64,000 bases of DNA, taken from contig JAUIJL010000013.1 in NCBI GenBank assembly GCA_030431255.1, forward strand, positions 124,001 through 188,000, written 5' to 3'. The notes under the pieces were generated by a model. It had not been told where the DNA came from. It saw only the letters and a list, made by a program, of their open reading frames with translations, and ran no database searches. This stretch comes from Thermoanaerobaculia bacterium (GTDB taxonomy: Bacteria > Acidobacteriota > Thermoanaerobaculia > Multivoradales > J023). Below, piece after piece: positions 53,307-63,700 of this stretch. A program made the position numbers and the translations under genes. Positions within the stretch are counted from its first letter, which is position 1, and the number at the start of each line of letters is the position of its first letter.

Positions 53307-55760
53307 ATGCTCGATCTGCTTCAAGACTTTCGATTTGCCGCCCGAATATTGCGCAAGCGTCCCGGGGCGAGCTTGGTCATCATTCTGACCCTGGCCCTGG
53401 GCATCGGCGTCAACTCGACCTTCTTCAGCAGCTTCTACGCCATGGTCCTGCGCCCGCTGCCCTTCGAGCAACCCCAGGAGCTGGTGCAGGTCAATCGCTC
53501 GGAGCCCGCCGCCGGACGTCATTTGATCGGTGTCGCCGAAGGCACATTTCTCGATTGGAAGGTCCATCAAACGGTGTTCTCGGCGATCGGCGCTTTCACC
53601 TCGGAAAGCTTCAACCTACACGCCGCCGAGCTGCCCGAGCGGGTGGAAGGCGCTCGGGTTTCCGCGGATCTCTTCCCGGGCTTGGGGATCACCCCCGCAC
53701 AAGGACGTTTATTCACCACGGAAGAGGACCTACCCGGGGGAGCTCGGGTGGCTTTGATCTCTCACCGTCTGTGGCAGCGCAGCTTCGGCAACGACCCCGA
53801 GGTCCTCGGCCGCCACCTTGAGATCGACGGGGAGCCGTTCGAGGTCATCGGGGTGATGTCCGAAAGATTCGCGTTCCCGTTGTGGCAAGACCTATGGATC
53901 CCCCTCGGGTTGGACCCCGAGCAGGCGGAACGCGGGGCGGGCCGGCTGCAAGTGATCGGCCGGTTGGCCGAGGGCATGGATATCGTCACTGCCCAGACCG
54001 CTTTAGAAGCTTTGGCGGTCGAAGAAGCCAGAACCTACGAAGAGGTGCCGGACGGCATGTCCGTGGCGCTGCAGCCCCTGCATGACGCCTGGATGCCGCC
54101 GGTCACCCAAGTCGCGGGAGCGGTGATGCAGGGCTTGGTGACCCTGGTGCTGCTGATCGTGTGCACCAACGTCGCCAATATGGTGCTGGCTCAAGCCACC
54201 ATGCGTCGCCAGGAGCTGGCCCTGCGCGCCGCCCTCGGGGCAGGTCGACGCAGGCTGATGCGCCAAGCGGTGGTGGAAAGCACGCTGCTCGCTTTGCTCG
54301 GAGGAGCCCTCGGCCTGCTGATCGCGGCTTGGCAAGGGGATTGGGTCGAGCGCATCTCATCGGTTCCTATCCCCTATTGGCTAAGCTTTGAATTCGAGCA
54401 ATCGACGTTCCTTTTCACCCTCTTCATCACCCTAGCGGTCGGTCTCGGGGTCGGCGTTTTGCCCAGCCTGGGTGGAGGGCTGAACGAGCTTTCTGAAACC
54501 TTGAAATCGGGAGGAAGATCCGATTCCGGCAGCCAAGGCGGCGGGGCCTCGGGTGGCCGAACCCGACGCGGGTTGGTGATCGCCGAATACGCCATGGCGG
54601 TGGTGATCTTGGTGGGTGCCCTGCTGATGGTTCGCGCTTACCAACAGGTGGCCGACGCCGACCAAGGCTTCGCCGTGGACCAAAGAACCACGCTCAATGT
54701 GGCGCTGACCAGCCAAAGCTTCGACCGCTTCGAGGTCGGGCTCGACTTCATCGAGAGATCCTTGGACCGGCTCGCGGAGATGCCGGGGGTGAGGTCCGTG
54801 GCTGCGGCCGGCTCTCTACCCATCAGCCGCGACGGATATCGAAGCACCAGGGTGGACATCGAGGGCAAAGCCTTCGAAGAGCAGGAACGACCGCGGGTGA
54901 CGGTTCAAGCCGTCTCGTCAAATTATTTCGAAACCGTGGACATTCCCCAGGATCGGGGCCGCACCTTCAACCTCTCGGAGCAGCGCCAGGCATCGCCGGT
55001 CACTTTGGTCAATCAAGGTTTTGCGGAGCGTCTCTGGCCCGGAGAGGACCCCATCGGCCGCCGGCTCAAGATCGATGACGCCGGCCCTTGGCTGACCGTC
55101 ATCGGCACCGTCGGCAACGTGCGGCCCGCGGAGCAAATCGCCGGTATCGATGCCCAGCCCAAGGATCAGCTCTACCTGCCCCTCGCCTTCAGCCCAACCC
55201 ATTCCTACGACTACCTGAACCGCACTCCGTCCCTGATCGTCTCGTCGGCCACCCCGGCCGAAACCCTCGGCCCGATGCTGCGTGCCGAGCTGGCGGAAGT
55301 CGATTCCAGGGTCGCGATCTTCTCCCTCCAGCCGATGCGAAAACATCTGGAGCAACATTATTTCGCCCAGCTGATTTGGAGCCGTATGTTCTCCTTGATC
55401 GGCATGGTCGCTCTGTTGATCGCCGCGTTGGGAGCCTATGGGGTCAGCGCCTTCTCCGTCAGCCGGCGGACCCGTGAAATGGGCATTCGTCTGGCGCTCG
55501 GCGAGGCGCCCAGCGAGCTGATGACCCGGGTCGTCGCCCAAGGTTTGAAGCTGGCGGCCTATGGTTTAGGAATCGGCCTGCTCGCCGCCTGGCCCTTGGC
55601 CAACGCCATGCGCAGCCTGCTGCACGGCGTCGGTGCCGGCGACCCGCTGGTGGTCGGCGGTGTGATTTTCCTCTTGCTGCTGGTCGCCCTGGCCGCCACC
55701 TACTTCCCGGCCCGTCGGGCGGCTTCGGTCGACCCGATCCAAGCCTTGCGTCAGGACTGA
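53307..55760 (+). CDS. Orphan FtsX/MacB-type ABC transporter permease (ADOP-like)
   Basis: An 817-aa permease with two MacB-type halves. Each half has an N-terminal transmembrane helix (VIILTLALGIGVNSTFFSSF; EYAMAVVILVGALLMVRAYQ), a large periplasmic MacB_PCD domain and an FtsX core (VAGAVMQGLVTLVLLIVCTN; FSLIGMVALLIAALGAYGVS). The family hallmarks are ARILRKRPGASLVIILTLAL at the start and ARRAASVDPIQALRQD at the end, typical of duplicated orphan permeases common in Acidobacteriota. No ATPase gene adjoins it. Members are thought to act with distant ATPases or as mechanotransmission proteins. The ATG at 53307 lacks a strong Shine-Dalgarno. Confidence 0.92.
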   Translation: MLDLLQDFRFAARILRKRPGASLVIILTLALGIGVNSTFFSSFYAMVLRPLPFEQPQELVQVNRSEPAAGRHLIGVAEGTFLDWKVHQTVFSAIGAFTSESFNLHAAELPERVEGARVSADLFPGLGITPAQGRLFTTEEDLPGGARVALISHRLWQRSFGNDPEVLGRHLEIDGEPFEVIGVMSERFAFPLWQDLWIPLGLDPEQAERGAGRLQVIGRLAEGMDIVTAQTALEALAVEEARTYEEVPDGMSVALQPLHDAWMPPVTQVAGAVMQGLVTLVLLIVCTNVANMVLAQATMRRQELALRAALGAGRRRLMRQAVVESTLLALLGGALGLLIAAWQGDWVERISSVPIPYWLSFEFEQSTFLFTLFITLAVGLGVGVLPSLGGGLNELSETLKSGGRSDSGSQGGGASGGRTRRGLVIAEYAMAVVILVGALLMVRAYQQVADADQGFAVDQRTTLNVALTSQSFDRFEVGLDFIERSLDRLAEMPGVRSVAAAGSLPISRDGYRSTRVDIEGKAFEEQERPRVTVQAVSSNYFETVDIPQDRGRTFNLSEQRQASPVTLVNQGFAERLWPGEDPIGRRLKIDDAGPWLTVIGTVGNVRPAEQIAGIDAQPKDQLYLPLAFSPTHSYDYLNRTPSLIVSSATPAETLGPMLRAELAEVDSRVAIFSLQPMRKHLEQHYFAQLIWSRMFSLIGMVALLIAALGAYGVSAFSVSRRTREMGIRLALGEAPSELMTRVVAQGLKLAAYGLGIGLLAAWPLANAMRSLLHGVGAGDPLVVGGVIFLLLLVALAATYFPARRAASVDPIQALRQD

Positions 55761-55915
55761 GGCGGCTCCACAAACCTACAAAACCGCCCCAGCAGTCAGT
55801 AGAATCACTGAAAGGCCGAGAGCCGCCGCGCCCTGCCTGAGGGCTAGTCTGCCCGATCACTTTTTCCCGAAAACAACCTTCCATGGTGCATATCCATGGC
55901 CGAGGAGCCGAATTC

Positions 55916-56248
55916 ATGGCCAAAGTCGATTTCTATTATCGCCGCCCCAGTTGAAAGAGCTGCGAACGCACCCGTGAGGTGCTCGAACAAGCAGCAGCCG
56001 AAGTTTCAGAAGAACGCAACAGCCGCAAAGAGCCCCTGTCGGAAAGCGACGCCCAATCCCTGATCGACGCGGTCGAAACGGTTTGGGTCGCCAAGGGCAG
56101 GAAGGTCTTGGAGAAGGCTTCCGGAGAAACCCGAACCGACGATCTCAAGGGACCGACCGGCAACTTCCGCGCCCCCATGGTACGGATCGGCAACGACTTA
56201 TTGGTGGGTTTCAACGCCGAGGCGCTTGAGCGGCTCGTGGTGGCCTGA
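55916..56248 (+). CDS. Spx/ArsC-like thioredoxin-fold protein, candidate selenoprotein (in-frame TGA, residue 13)
   Basis: Read through one TGA, the frame gives 110 aa. The ATG at 55916 has a strong GAGGAG 8 bases upstream. The protein begins MAKVDFYYRRPS, then TGA (55952-55954), then KSCERTREVLEQ. In the ArsC/Spx family this is where the redox CxxC lies (beta-strand, CxxC, helix), so TGA replaces the first cysteine and Cys16 is kept: a UxxC motif. Downstream features also fit the family: KEPLSESDAQSLIDA, KGRKVLEKASGE, and the cis-proline region FRAPMVRIGNDLLVGFNAEA. A hairpin suited to a bacterial SECIS begins 4 bases after the TGA. Length matches the family (~110-118 aa). The likely role is a thiol/selenol reductase in the cytoplasm. 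Alternatives are a nonsense mutation of a Cys codon (TGC/TGT) or an assembly error. The shorter start at GTG 55979 would remove the active site. Confidence 0.78.
55959..55995 (+). promoter_or_regulatory. SECIS-like hairpin after the in-frame TGA
   Basis: The apical stem GCACC (55968-55972)/GGTGC (55978-55982) closes a CGTGA loop. A GA/TC pair and a lower stem GCTGC (55959-55963)/GCAGC (55991-55995) extend it across an asymmetric internal loop. The apical loop begins 19 bases after the TGA, within the spacing reported for bacterial SECIS elements, and it contains guanines. Base pairing was read by eye; no folding energy was computed. Confidence 0.5.
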
Positions 56249-56319
56249 GCGCCATCAGATGACCTGCGCGGGCTGACTGACCGCCACCAAAGTAGCAGCG
56301 CGGCCTGACCGACCGCAAT

Positions 56320-56353
56320 AAAAAGCCGGCCCCCGAAACCATTCGGAGGCCGG
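56320..56353 (-). terminator. Intrinsic terminator facing the minus strand
   Basis: The stem CCGGCC-c-CCGAA (56326-56337) pairs with TTCGG-a-GGCCGG (56342-56353) with one mismatch and an ACCA loop. On the minus strand it is followed by CTTTTTATT. No protein gene on the minus strand ends here, which implies an RNA gene or a bidirectional role. Confidence 0.75.
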
Positions 56354-56670
56354 AATCCCGGTTACCTTGGTGCACGTGGAGCACGTGCACCCCTCACCGG
56401 GAGCGTCAAGCTCCCGTGAGTTTTCGGGCCTTGCGGCCCAAAACCTTTCAAAGCTGAGACTCAATACATCGGCGCTCATTCGCTGGGTCGAATGGCGGAG
56501 ACCTCACTTCGAGGCGGCTCCCTGCCGGCGCCTTTTCCTGTGTGGGCTCAGTCCCTCACGCTCGCCATCTGCCGACGGTGCCCCTTGAGATGCGCCCCTC
56601 CGAACACGGCCGGCGGTCGAAACCGGGCCGTCCTCGTGGTCGCACCCCGAGCGGAGGGGGTTATGAAATC
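56320..56670 (-). ncRNA. Candidate structured RNA on the minus strand, class not recognised
   Basis: Read on the minus strand from ~56670, inverted repeats follow almost without gap: CCCCTCCG/CGGAGGGG closing two arms (ACGGCC.../GGCCGT with a TTCG loop, and GTG/CAC), GGAG..CCTC/GAGG..CTCC (~56498-56522), CATTCG/CGAATG (~56477-56494), GGGCC-GCAA-GGCCC (56426-56439, GNRA tetraloop), GGGAGC/GCTCCC (56399-56415), GTGCACGTG/CACGTGCAC (56370-56390) and CCGGCC..CCGAA/TTCGG..GGCCGG (56326-56353) followed by CTTTTTATT. GCAA and TTCG loops and the final U-tract all favour the minus strand. No conserved RNase P, tmRNA, SRP or known riboswitch core was found. Confidence 0.45.
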
Positions 56671-57133
56671 CACACGAGTCTCAAATAAGACATCAAACTC
56701 AAAAATACACCTCTTAAAATCTGCTCAGGGTCAAAACCGCTTCTCTCACGGCCACACCTACGGCTTGCGGAGGTGCCCTTAAGGCAACTCACCGAGAAGG
56801 GTTTTACAGCTCCCCTTGGACTCCTGTCGACTCGTTTGTCGACCGGAACATGACATCTTTCTACTTAAGCAATCCTCATGCCGGCCCTGGGCTTCGCTCG
56901 GCATTTTCTCTTGGCTCCCGATCTTGGCCGATCCCGCGGTGGGTCCGACGACCTTCAGGCATCACTTCGCTCCAATCCGAGCGGGCTCAGCGGGTAATGG
57001 CTTTCCCATTTCGGGATTAAGCGGGTATTTCGTTGCACATTCGCTGCGAGAGAAGGTGCAGAGGAGATATGTCGCTAAAGATCTCGCTTCTGGGGAGTTA
57101 AGATCTCGCCGATGGGGAGTTAAGATCTCGCCC
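56671..57133. other. Spacer upstream of the histidine kinase gene
   Basis: An AT-rich stretch (56665-56735) could hold a promoter for the minus-strand RNA candidate. An open plus-strand frame from 56816 runs into the kinase gene but its residues (SCRLVCRPEHD onward) look non-coding. GTCGAC occurs twice around 56827-56845. At the right end are 22-base direct repeats listed separately. Confidence 0.5.
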
Positions 57134-57134
57134 A
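57091..57134 (+). repeat. Two 22-bp direct repeats abutting the histidine kinase start codon
   Basis: TGGGGAGTTAAGATCTCGCC plus GA (57091-57112) is followed by the same 20 bases plus CA (57113-57134); the last A is the first base of the ATG. A third AAGATCTCGC lies just upstream (57078-57087), and TGGGGA restarts at 57135. AGATCT in each unit is palindromic. Confidence 0.85.
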
Positions 57135-58561
57135 TGGGGATCGTTCGTTTATTGCGCGATTTGTGGCATCGATTTCGGCGGCGCAAGGCCCGCCGAAGGG
57201 CGGTGCAGGAATTCCGCCGTTCTTTGGTGCTGATCGTCGACCCTCAAGCCTTGGTGGCCAGTGTCACCAATCGACTGAAAGAGCTCTTCGATCCGGATCG
57301 GATCCTGATCTGTGAGCTCAACCCGCGGGGAGATCACTTCCGCATCACTTTCTCCTCCCCCCCTCAGGAGCATGACGAGACCTCCGATCCCGACTCGCCG
57401 GAAGGAGCCGCTATCCTCGCGGTGGACGGTCGGCTAGCCCGCTGGCTCAGGGTCAATGAAACCTATTTGAGCTTGCGCCACCAACAGGACGTGGTGGAGT
57501 ATCTGACCCTTAGGGAAAGGAAATGGCTGGAAAAGACCGGCTGCCAGCTCTGTGCGCCGATGATGGCCAAGAATCAGCTCATCGGCTTGGTCCTTTTGGG
57601 TTTCGACCGTTCATCGTCGGTCATTCGGAAGAGCGACGCGGCCCTGCTCTTGCAGCTCGCTGAGCAAGCCAGCTTGGCCTTCCAAAACGCCGCTCTTTAC
57701 CGCGAGCAACAAGAAAGGCTGGTACGCCTACACCGTGCCGACCGGCTCGCGGCCATGGGCCAGCTGGCCGCCGGTGTCGCCCATGAGGTGCGCAATCCGC
57801 TCACCGCCATCCGCTCGACCATGCAATATCTCGGCACCACGGTCGAAGGATCCCATCGTGAGCTCTTCGAGGACTTGATCGGCGAGGTGGATCGCATCGA
57901 CCACATCATCAGCGGCCTCCTGAACCTGGCGCGAACCGGCAATCTTCAACGGTTGCCGGTGGACTTGTCGGAGCTCACGGATCAGACCGTCCGATTCCTC
58001 GATCACCGCGCGCGCAAACAAAACGCCAAAATCTCCGCCCACAGCTCCGGGCCGATCATGGTCGAGGCCGACCCCAACCAATTGCGCCAGGTCTTTCTCA
58101 ATCTCATCCTGAATGCGCTGCAAGCCATGCCGGAAGGTGGCTCGATCGTGGTCGACTCACAGATCGAGCCCGATCGAGCACGTCCTTCCCAGAGCTGGGC
58201 GCACATTAGAATCGTCGACGACGGACCGGGCATTCCCGAAGAAGTCCTGCGCAACGTGCTCGACCCTTTCTTCACCACCAAGAGCGAGGGAACCGGGCTG
58301 GGCCTGCCCATTTGCCACAACATCATCGAGCAACACGGCGGGAAGCTGGACATCCAGAGTGAAGTCGGCGAAGGTACGACCGTGTCGATCCAATTGCCAC
58401 TGTCCTCAGAAGCGCCACCGTCGTCAGAGGCGCCATCGTCGTCAGAAGCGCGACCCTCTTCCGAGGCACCGCCTGCCGATGCAACCCGATCACGTGATTT
58501 ATCCTTGTCCAATGACGCACCGCATCCTTCCGAAGCCGATCTAGCGGCGTCTTCGGAGTGA
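57134..58561 (+). CDS. Sensor histidine kinase with GAF-like domain
   Basis: A 475-aa cytoplasmic histidine kinase. The ATG at 57134 is chosen because residues before it look untranslated; there is no close Shine-Dalgarno and the GGGGAG of the repeat lies ~14 bases upstream. A basic N-terminus (RFRRRKARRRAVQEFRRS) is followed by a GAF-type sensor domain (~35-195; LIVDPQALVASVTNRLKELF, QLCAPMMAKNQLIGLVLLGF). HisKA carries the phospho-acceptor in AAGVAHEVRNPLTA (His217). The ATPase domain has LILNALQAMPEGG (N box), DDGPGIPEEVL (G1) and GTGLGLPICHNIIEQHGG (G2). The tail is a SEAPPSSEA-type low-complexity repeat of ~50 residues. No transmembrane helix is seen, so it senses an internal signal. It pairs with the NtrC-type regulator 39 bases downstream. 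Confidence 0.93.
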   Translation: MGIVRLLRDLWHRFRRRKARRRAVQEFRRSLVLIVDPQALVASVTNRLKELFDPDRILICELNPRGDHFRITFSSPPQEHDETSDPDSPEGAAILAVDGRLARWLRVNETYLSLRHQQDVVEYLTLRERKWLEKTGCQLCAPMMAKNQLIGLVLLGFDRSSSVIRKSDAALLLQLAEQASLAFQNAALYREQQERLVRLHRADRLAAMGQLAAGVAHEVRNPLTAIRSTMQYLGTTVEGSHRELFEDLIGEVDRIDHIISGLLNLARTGNLQRLPVDLSELTDQTVRFLDHRARKQNAKISAHSSGPIMVEADPNQLRQVFLNLILNALQAMPEGGSIVVDSQIEPDRARPSQSWAHIRIVDDGPGIPEEVLRNVLDPFFTTKSEGTGLGLPICHNIIEQHGGKLDIQSEVGEGTTVSIQLPLSSEAPPSSEAPSSSEARPSSEAPPADATRSRDLSLSNDAPHPSEADLAASSE

Positions 58562-58600
58562 GCGGCCGATCCCGCCTCTGCCAATCCAGGAGCACCCCCT

Positions 58601-60013
<1,413 letters not shown>

Positions 60014-60024
60014 TCCGTTGCCGA

Positions 60025-60744
60025 TCAGCCGATGCCGCCGCCTCGCATGTAATCGAGGTAGAGCTGCTCGAGATCTTGATATCCGAGCTCTTCTCGCGAG
60101 TAGGACAGGACTTGGCGTCCCTCTTTGAGGATGCCGACGGAATCCGCCAGCTCTTTGGCGCGAAATAGGTCTTGGGTGGCCCACAGCACGGATCGCCCTT
60201 CGTCGCGGGCGGCCTGCAGGAGCTCCAGCAGCTCGGCCGAGGTTTGGGGATCGAGCCCGGAAAAGGTCTCATCCAGGATCCACACCGGAGCACCGCGCAA
60301 CAGGGCTACGGCCACCGCCAGCTTCTGACGCATGCCCCGGCTGTAGGACACCACCAGCTGATCGAACGACTTTTCCGCCAACCCCACCTCTCGCAAAGCC
60401 AGGTTTTCGTCGCGTCTGGAATAGGCCTTTCTGCCGCCCAACCGAGCGAACATGCCGAGGTTCTCGCGAGCCGTCAACGATTCATAGAACACGAAATCCG
60501 GCGGCAAATAGCAAATCGCCTGGCGGGCGCGCTGGGTCGCCGTGCGCACATCGAACCCGGCGATCTCCACGCGACCGGAGGTCGGCTCGGTCAAACCCAG
60601 CAGCAGATGCACCGCGGTGGTTTTGCCTGAGCCCTGAGCTCCCAGCAAACAATAGAGCTGCCCCGGACCCACCTCGATATTCAACGCATCGAGCGCCAGA
60701 TGCCCATCCCGATATCTTTTCGACAAGTCGATCGCACGAATCAT
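60025..60744 (-). CDS. ABC-2 type transporter ATP-binding protein
   Basis: A protein of 239 aa from the ATG at 60744, which overlaps the permease stop as ATGA; the earlier start at 60789 lies inside the permease gene. Motifs: Walker A LLGAQGSGKTTAVHLLLG, Q-loop ICYLPPDFVFYESLTARENL, signature VSYSRGMRQKLAVAVALLRG, Walker B VWILDETFSGLDPQT and the switch region LWATQDLFRAKELAD, where the usual His is replaced by Gln (ATQD). DET replaces the more common DEP. The changes do not remove essential residues apart from the H-loop. It powers the large permease encoded upstream. The gene is convergent with the NtrC-type regulator, 11 bases away. Confidence 0.92.
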   Translation of the reverse strand: MIRAIDLSKRYRDGHLALDALNIEVGPGQLYCLLGAQGSGKTTAVHLLLGLTEPTSGRVEIAGFDVRTATQRARQAICYLPPDFVFYESLTARENLGMFARLGGRKAYSRRDENLALREVGLAEKSFDQLVVSYSRGMRQKLAVAVALLRGAPVWILDETFSGLDPQTSAELLELLQAARDEGRSVLWATQDLFRAKELADSVGILKEGRQVLSYSREELGYQDLEQLYLDYMRGGGIG

Positions 60745-63700
60745 TCGAGACGCCCTTTCTCGTTCGCCAAACGGTGCTCCACAATCCAAGGCAGAAAGCC
60801 GGCCAAAGCGATCGTCAACAGGGCCAAGATCAAAAGAGGCACGAGCGCCCGCTCAAAGCCTTCTCGCAAATCGATCTCACGAAACTCGAAACGGGGCACA
60901 CTTTCCGCGGCAACCGGTCTGCGCGAAAAGTAGCGGGGGAAAAAGGCCAGATGGGGGCTCTCGGGATCGTCCGCATCCAACGAGCGGGCCCACATGGATA
61001 GACGCGGCTCGAATTCCTGGGTTTGACCGACGAAGGCATATTGACGATAGATGCCGGCGCCCAAGAAACTCTGCAGGGTGTGTTGGAACAAACCCATCGG
61101 TGACAAACACGCCAGCTTTTCCGCCAGCTCCGACTGCTCCAGCTGGCGTTTTACGTAGTGACGGCCGAGGATCTCCTGCTCGCTCCTGCGCTGACGGTGG
61201 ATCTCCGCCGCCCGCTTCTCCGCCGCGAAACCGTCCGCCCAACCCCATTCCATCCGACGAAAGCTACCGGCCCCTTCCTTCGCCTCAGCGCGCTTTCGAA
61301 TGTCGTTCATTTCCGTCTGGAGCTGCCATTCCGTGGTCAAGGGCTCCAGCCGCATGACCAAGATGCCGGCCGCCGAAGGAATCACCGACACCGCGCTGAT
61401 CCACAGCAGAATCAACGTCACCAGAGCCTTCTCGGCGGTGCCCAACCAAGCGGAGACCACCAAGGTGATCAAGACGTAGAGCATCAACGCCCACATGCCG
61501 ATCAGCATGAAGACCGCCAGCTTCGCCAAATCCTGCCCCGAAGGAATGGGCAGACCATGAAAGACCAACACGCCCAAGCTGAGCCCTCCACCGAGCAGGA
61601 ACGGCAGGGCCAATGCCGTCCACAGGGCAAATCCCTTGGCCACCGCGATGCGAGACAACGACGCGCCCGCGGCCAGCTGCGCTCGACATCGCGACAGCTG
61701 ACGTCCCGCCAAGGCGTCGTATCCGAGGAAGAAGGCCACCAGCGAAAGGACCACCCGCAAAACAAACGACCAATCGGGCGCGGGCACCTTGGACAAGCGT
61801 AGAAGATCCATCGGCGGGATCGTCAGCTCCGGTCGGAACCAAGTGGTCAACGGCAATCGATAGACGGACGGCTTCAAGCGCTCACCGCCGTCGATGAGGA
61901 ATCCCAACGACCAAGCCGGGCGAAGCAATTGGTGATGCACGGTCAACAGCTCCGCCAGGCTTTTGCCTTCGAGGTGCTGCTCATAAGCCGCTCGCTCTCG
62001 GTCTTGGTCTGCCGTCAGGGTTTGAAAACGGACGGCGAAAATCGACGCACCCATCATCATGGTCGCGATCACCAACAAACACGTGGCTCGCCATTTGAGC
62101 TGGCGCACGATGCCCAGGAGCTCGGCCCAGAAAATGGAGCGCTGCCCAATCGCCCAACGGCGAAACGCCGACCGCACAACGCGTTGAGAAAAGGGGATCT
62201 CCGCCGAAGAATCCGGCCCGGTCGGCGGGGTCATCGCCCCCAAGCTAGGATAAAGGACCCTGCTGTGTCGCGCTGAATCGAGCACCAGAAGCCAGAAGAT
62301 ACCCACCATGATCAGGGATGCTCCGGTGGCCATCCATCGACGCCCGGCACCGCCGGAATAATCCGGTTGAAAGACCGGCAGATCCGAAACGTCGAACCTC
62401 GGATCGTCACGCAATCGATCACGCACCGCGGCGCCCGCTTCGGCTTGAATATCCTCTTCGCCCCAGCGTCGGATCGCCTCTCCGATATTCTCCCGAGTCA
62501 CCTCTTCCGGCTGGACACCGAAAAAGGTGGTCCACGGCATGCCCTGCTCGGGATCGTCGGTAAACCAACGCCATGAGCCCACCGCGCCTTTGCGCTCCAA
62601 ATAGGCGAGAAAGATCTGGCGATACGTTTGAGCGCTCTCCACGAAGCGCTGATGATCCGCGCTGGTGGTTCCGGCCATGGTGGACGCCATCTGATCGAGC
62701 AGCTGTCCGGGCAACACGGCCGCCATCCAGCCGAGGGGTTGAAGCCAGCTTGCGGACTCCCGTTGCGCCCTCAGACGCAGCCCGTGGATGCGCTCCGCAT
62801 AGAGACGACCGAGGCGGACCTCCTCGACGAAATACCGCGCCAGGGAGTCGTTGAAGGCCGGGGATCCGAAGCGCCGAAGCACCGCGCCGTTTTCGCCGAC
62901 CGTATTGCTCACCGAGCGGTGGCCGGAGGTCAACACCCGAATCGGATCTCGACGCAAAATTTTCTGCAGCTCGGCGGCCTTCTCCACCTCCAAACGCTCG
63001 ACCTCTTCCTCAACCGCCAAGGGGTCGAGATTCATGTCGGCGATGGCCGTCACCCCGGCGGTCAGGCTCAAAGGCAAGAGCACCACGAGGATGAACCAGG
63101 TGAACGTGGCGTAGATCAGCGACCGAGCCACCGTCGGGGCACGCAGGGAGATGGCCAAGCCCACCAACGCCATGGTCAAGCCGTAAGCCAAATAGGCGCC
63201 GAACAAACCACCCAAATACGCCAAAGCCCTGACGTCGCTGCCCAAAACACCGACCGCCAACAGCCACACCGTCACCGGACCGAGGGCAAATACCAGGGAA
63301 ACCACCAGGCTGCCGAGCACCGCCAGGATCTTGCCGATCAAAATCTCCGATGAAGTCGCCCCGTGGGCCAACAACACCTCCGCTCGAAACCGACTCTGGC
63401 TGCCGACCATGGAGTCGAAGGTCAGGAGCAACGCACCCAATCCGAGCACCAGCTTGATCACCGTGGTGACGTCCAAGCCGACCAGGCGCGACAGATACGG
63501 GTTGCCACGGTGCCTGCCCGTGGCTTTGGTCGGCACCTCCACCACGGTGATGCGCACCTCAGTGCCCTCTTGACCGTCGACACCGCGCTCGAAGATGGCC
63601 AGGGGATTCGGTTTCTTCGAGACGATCGGCTGCAGGCTGGAGTAGACGTTGCCGAATGCCAAGCTCGACCCCGGGTCCTGCAACTTGGCTTCGTACGCCT

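Noticed and set aside
55979-56248. Stand-alone 89-aa ORF starting at GTG 55979
   Set aside because: It lacks the redox motif and a ribosome binding site; the TGA read-through from 55916 explains the conserved fold better.
56320-56800. RNase P RNA, tmRNA, SRP RNA or group II intron in the hairpin cluster
   Set aside because: No GAGGAAAGUCC, no tRNA-like 3' end, no SRP GGAA tetraloop domain and no domain V sequence were found on either strand.
56816-57133. N-terminal extension of the histidine kinase (106 residues)
   Set aside because: The residues do not resemble any domain, contain repeat-derived sequence and precede a basic segment typical of a true N-terminus.
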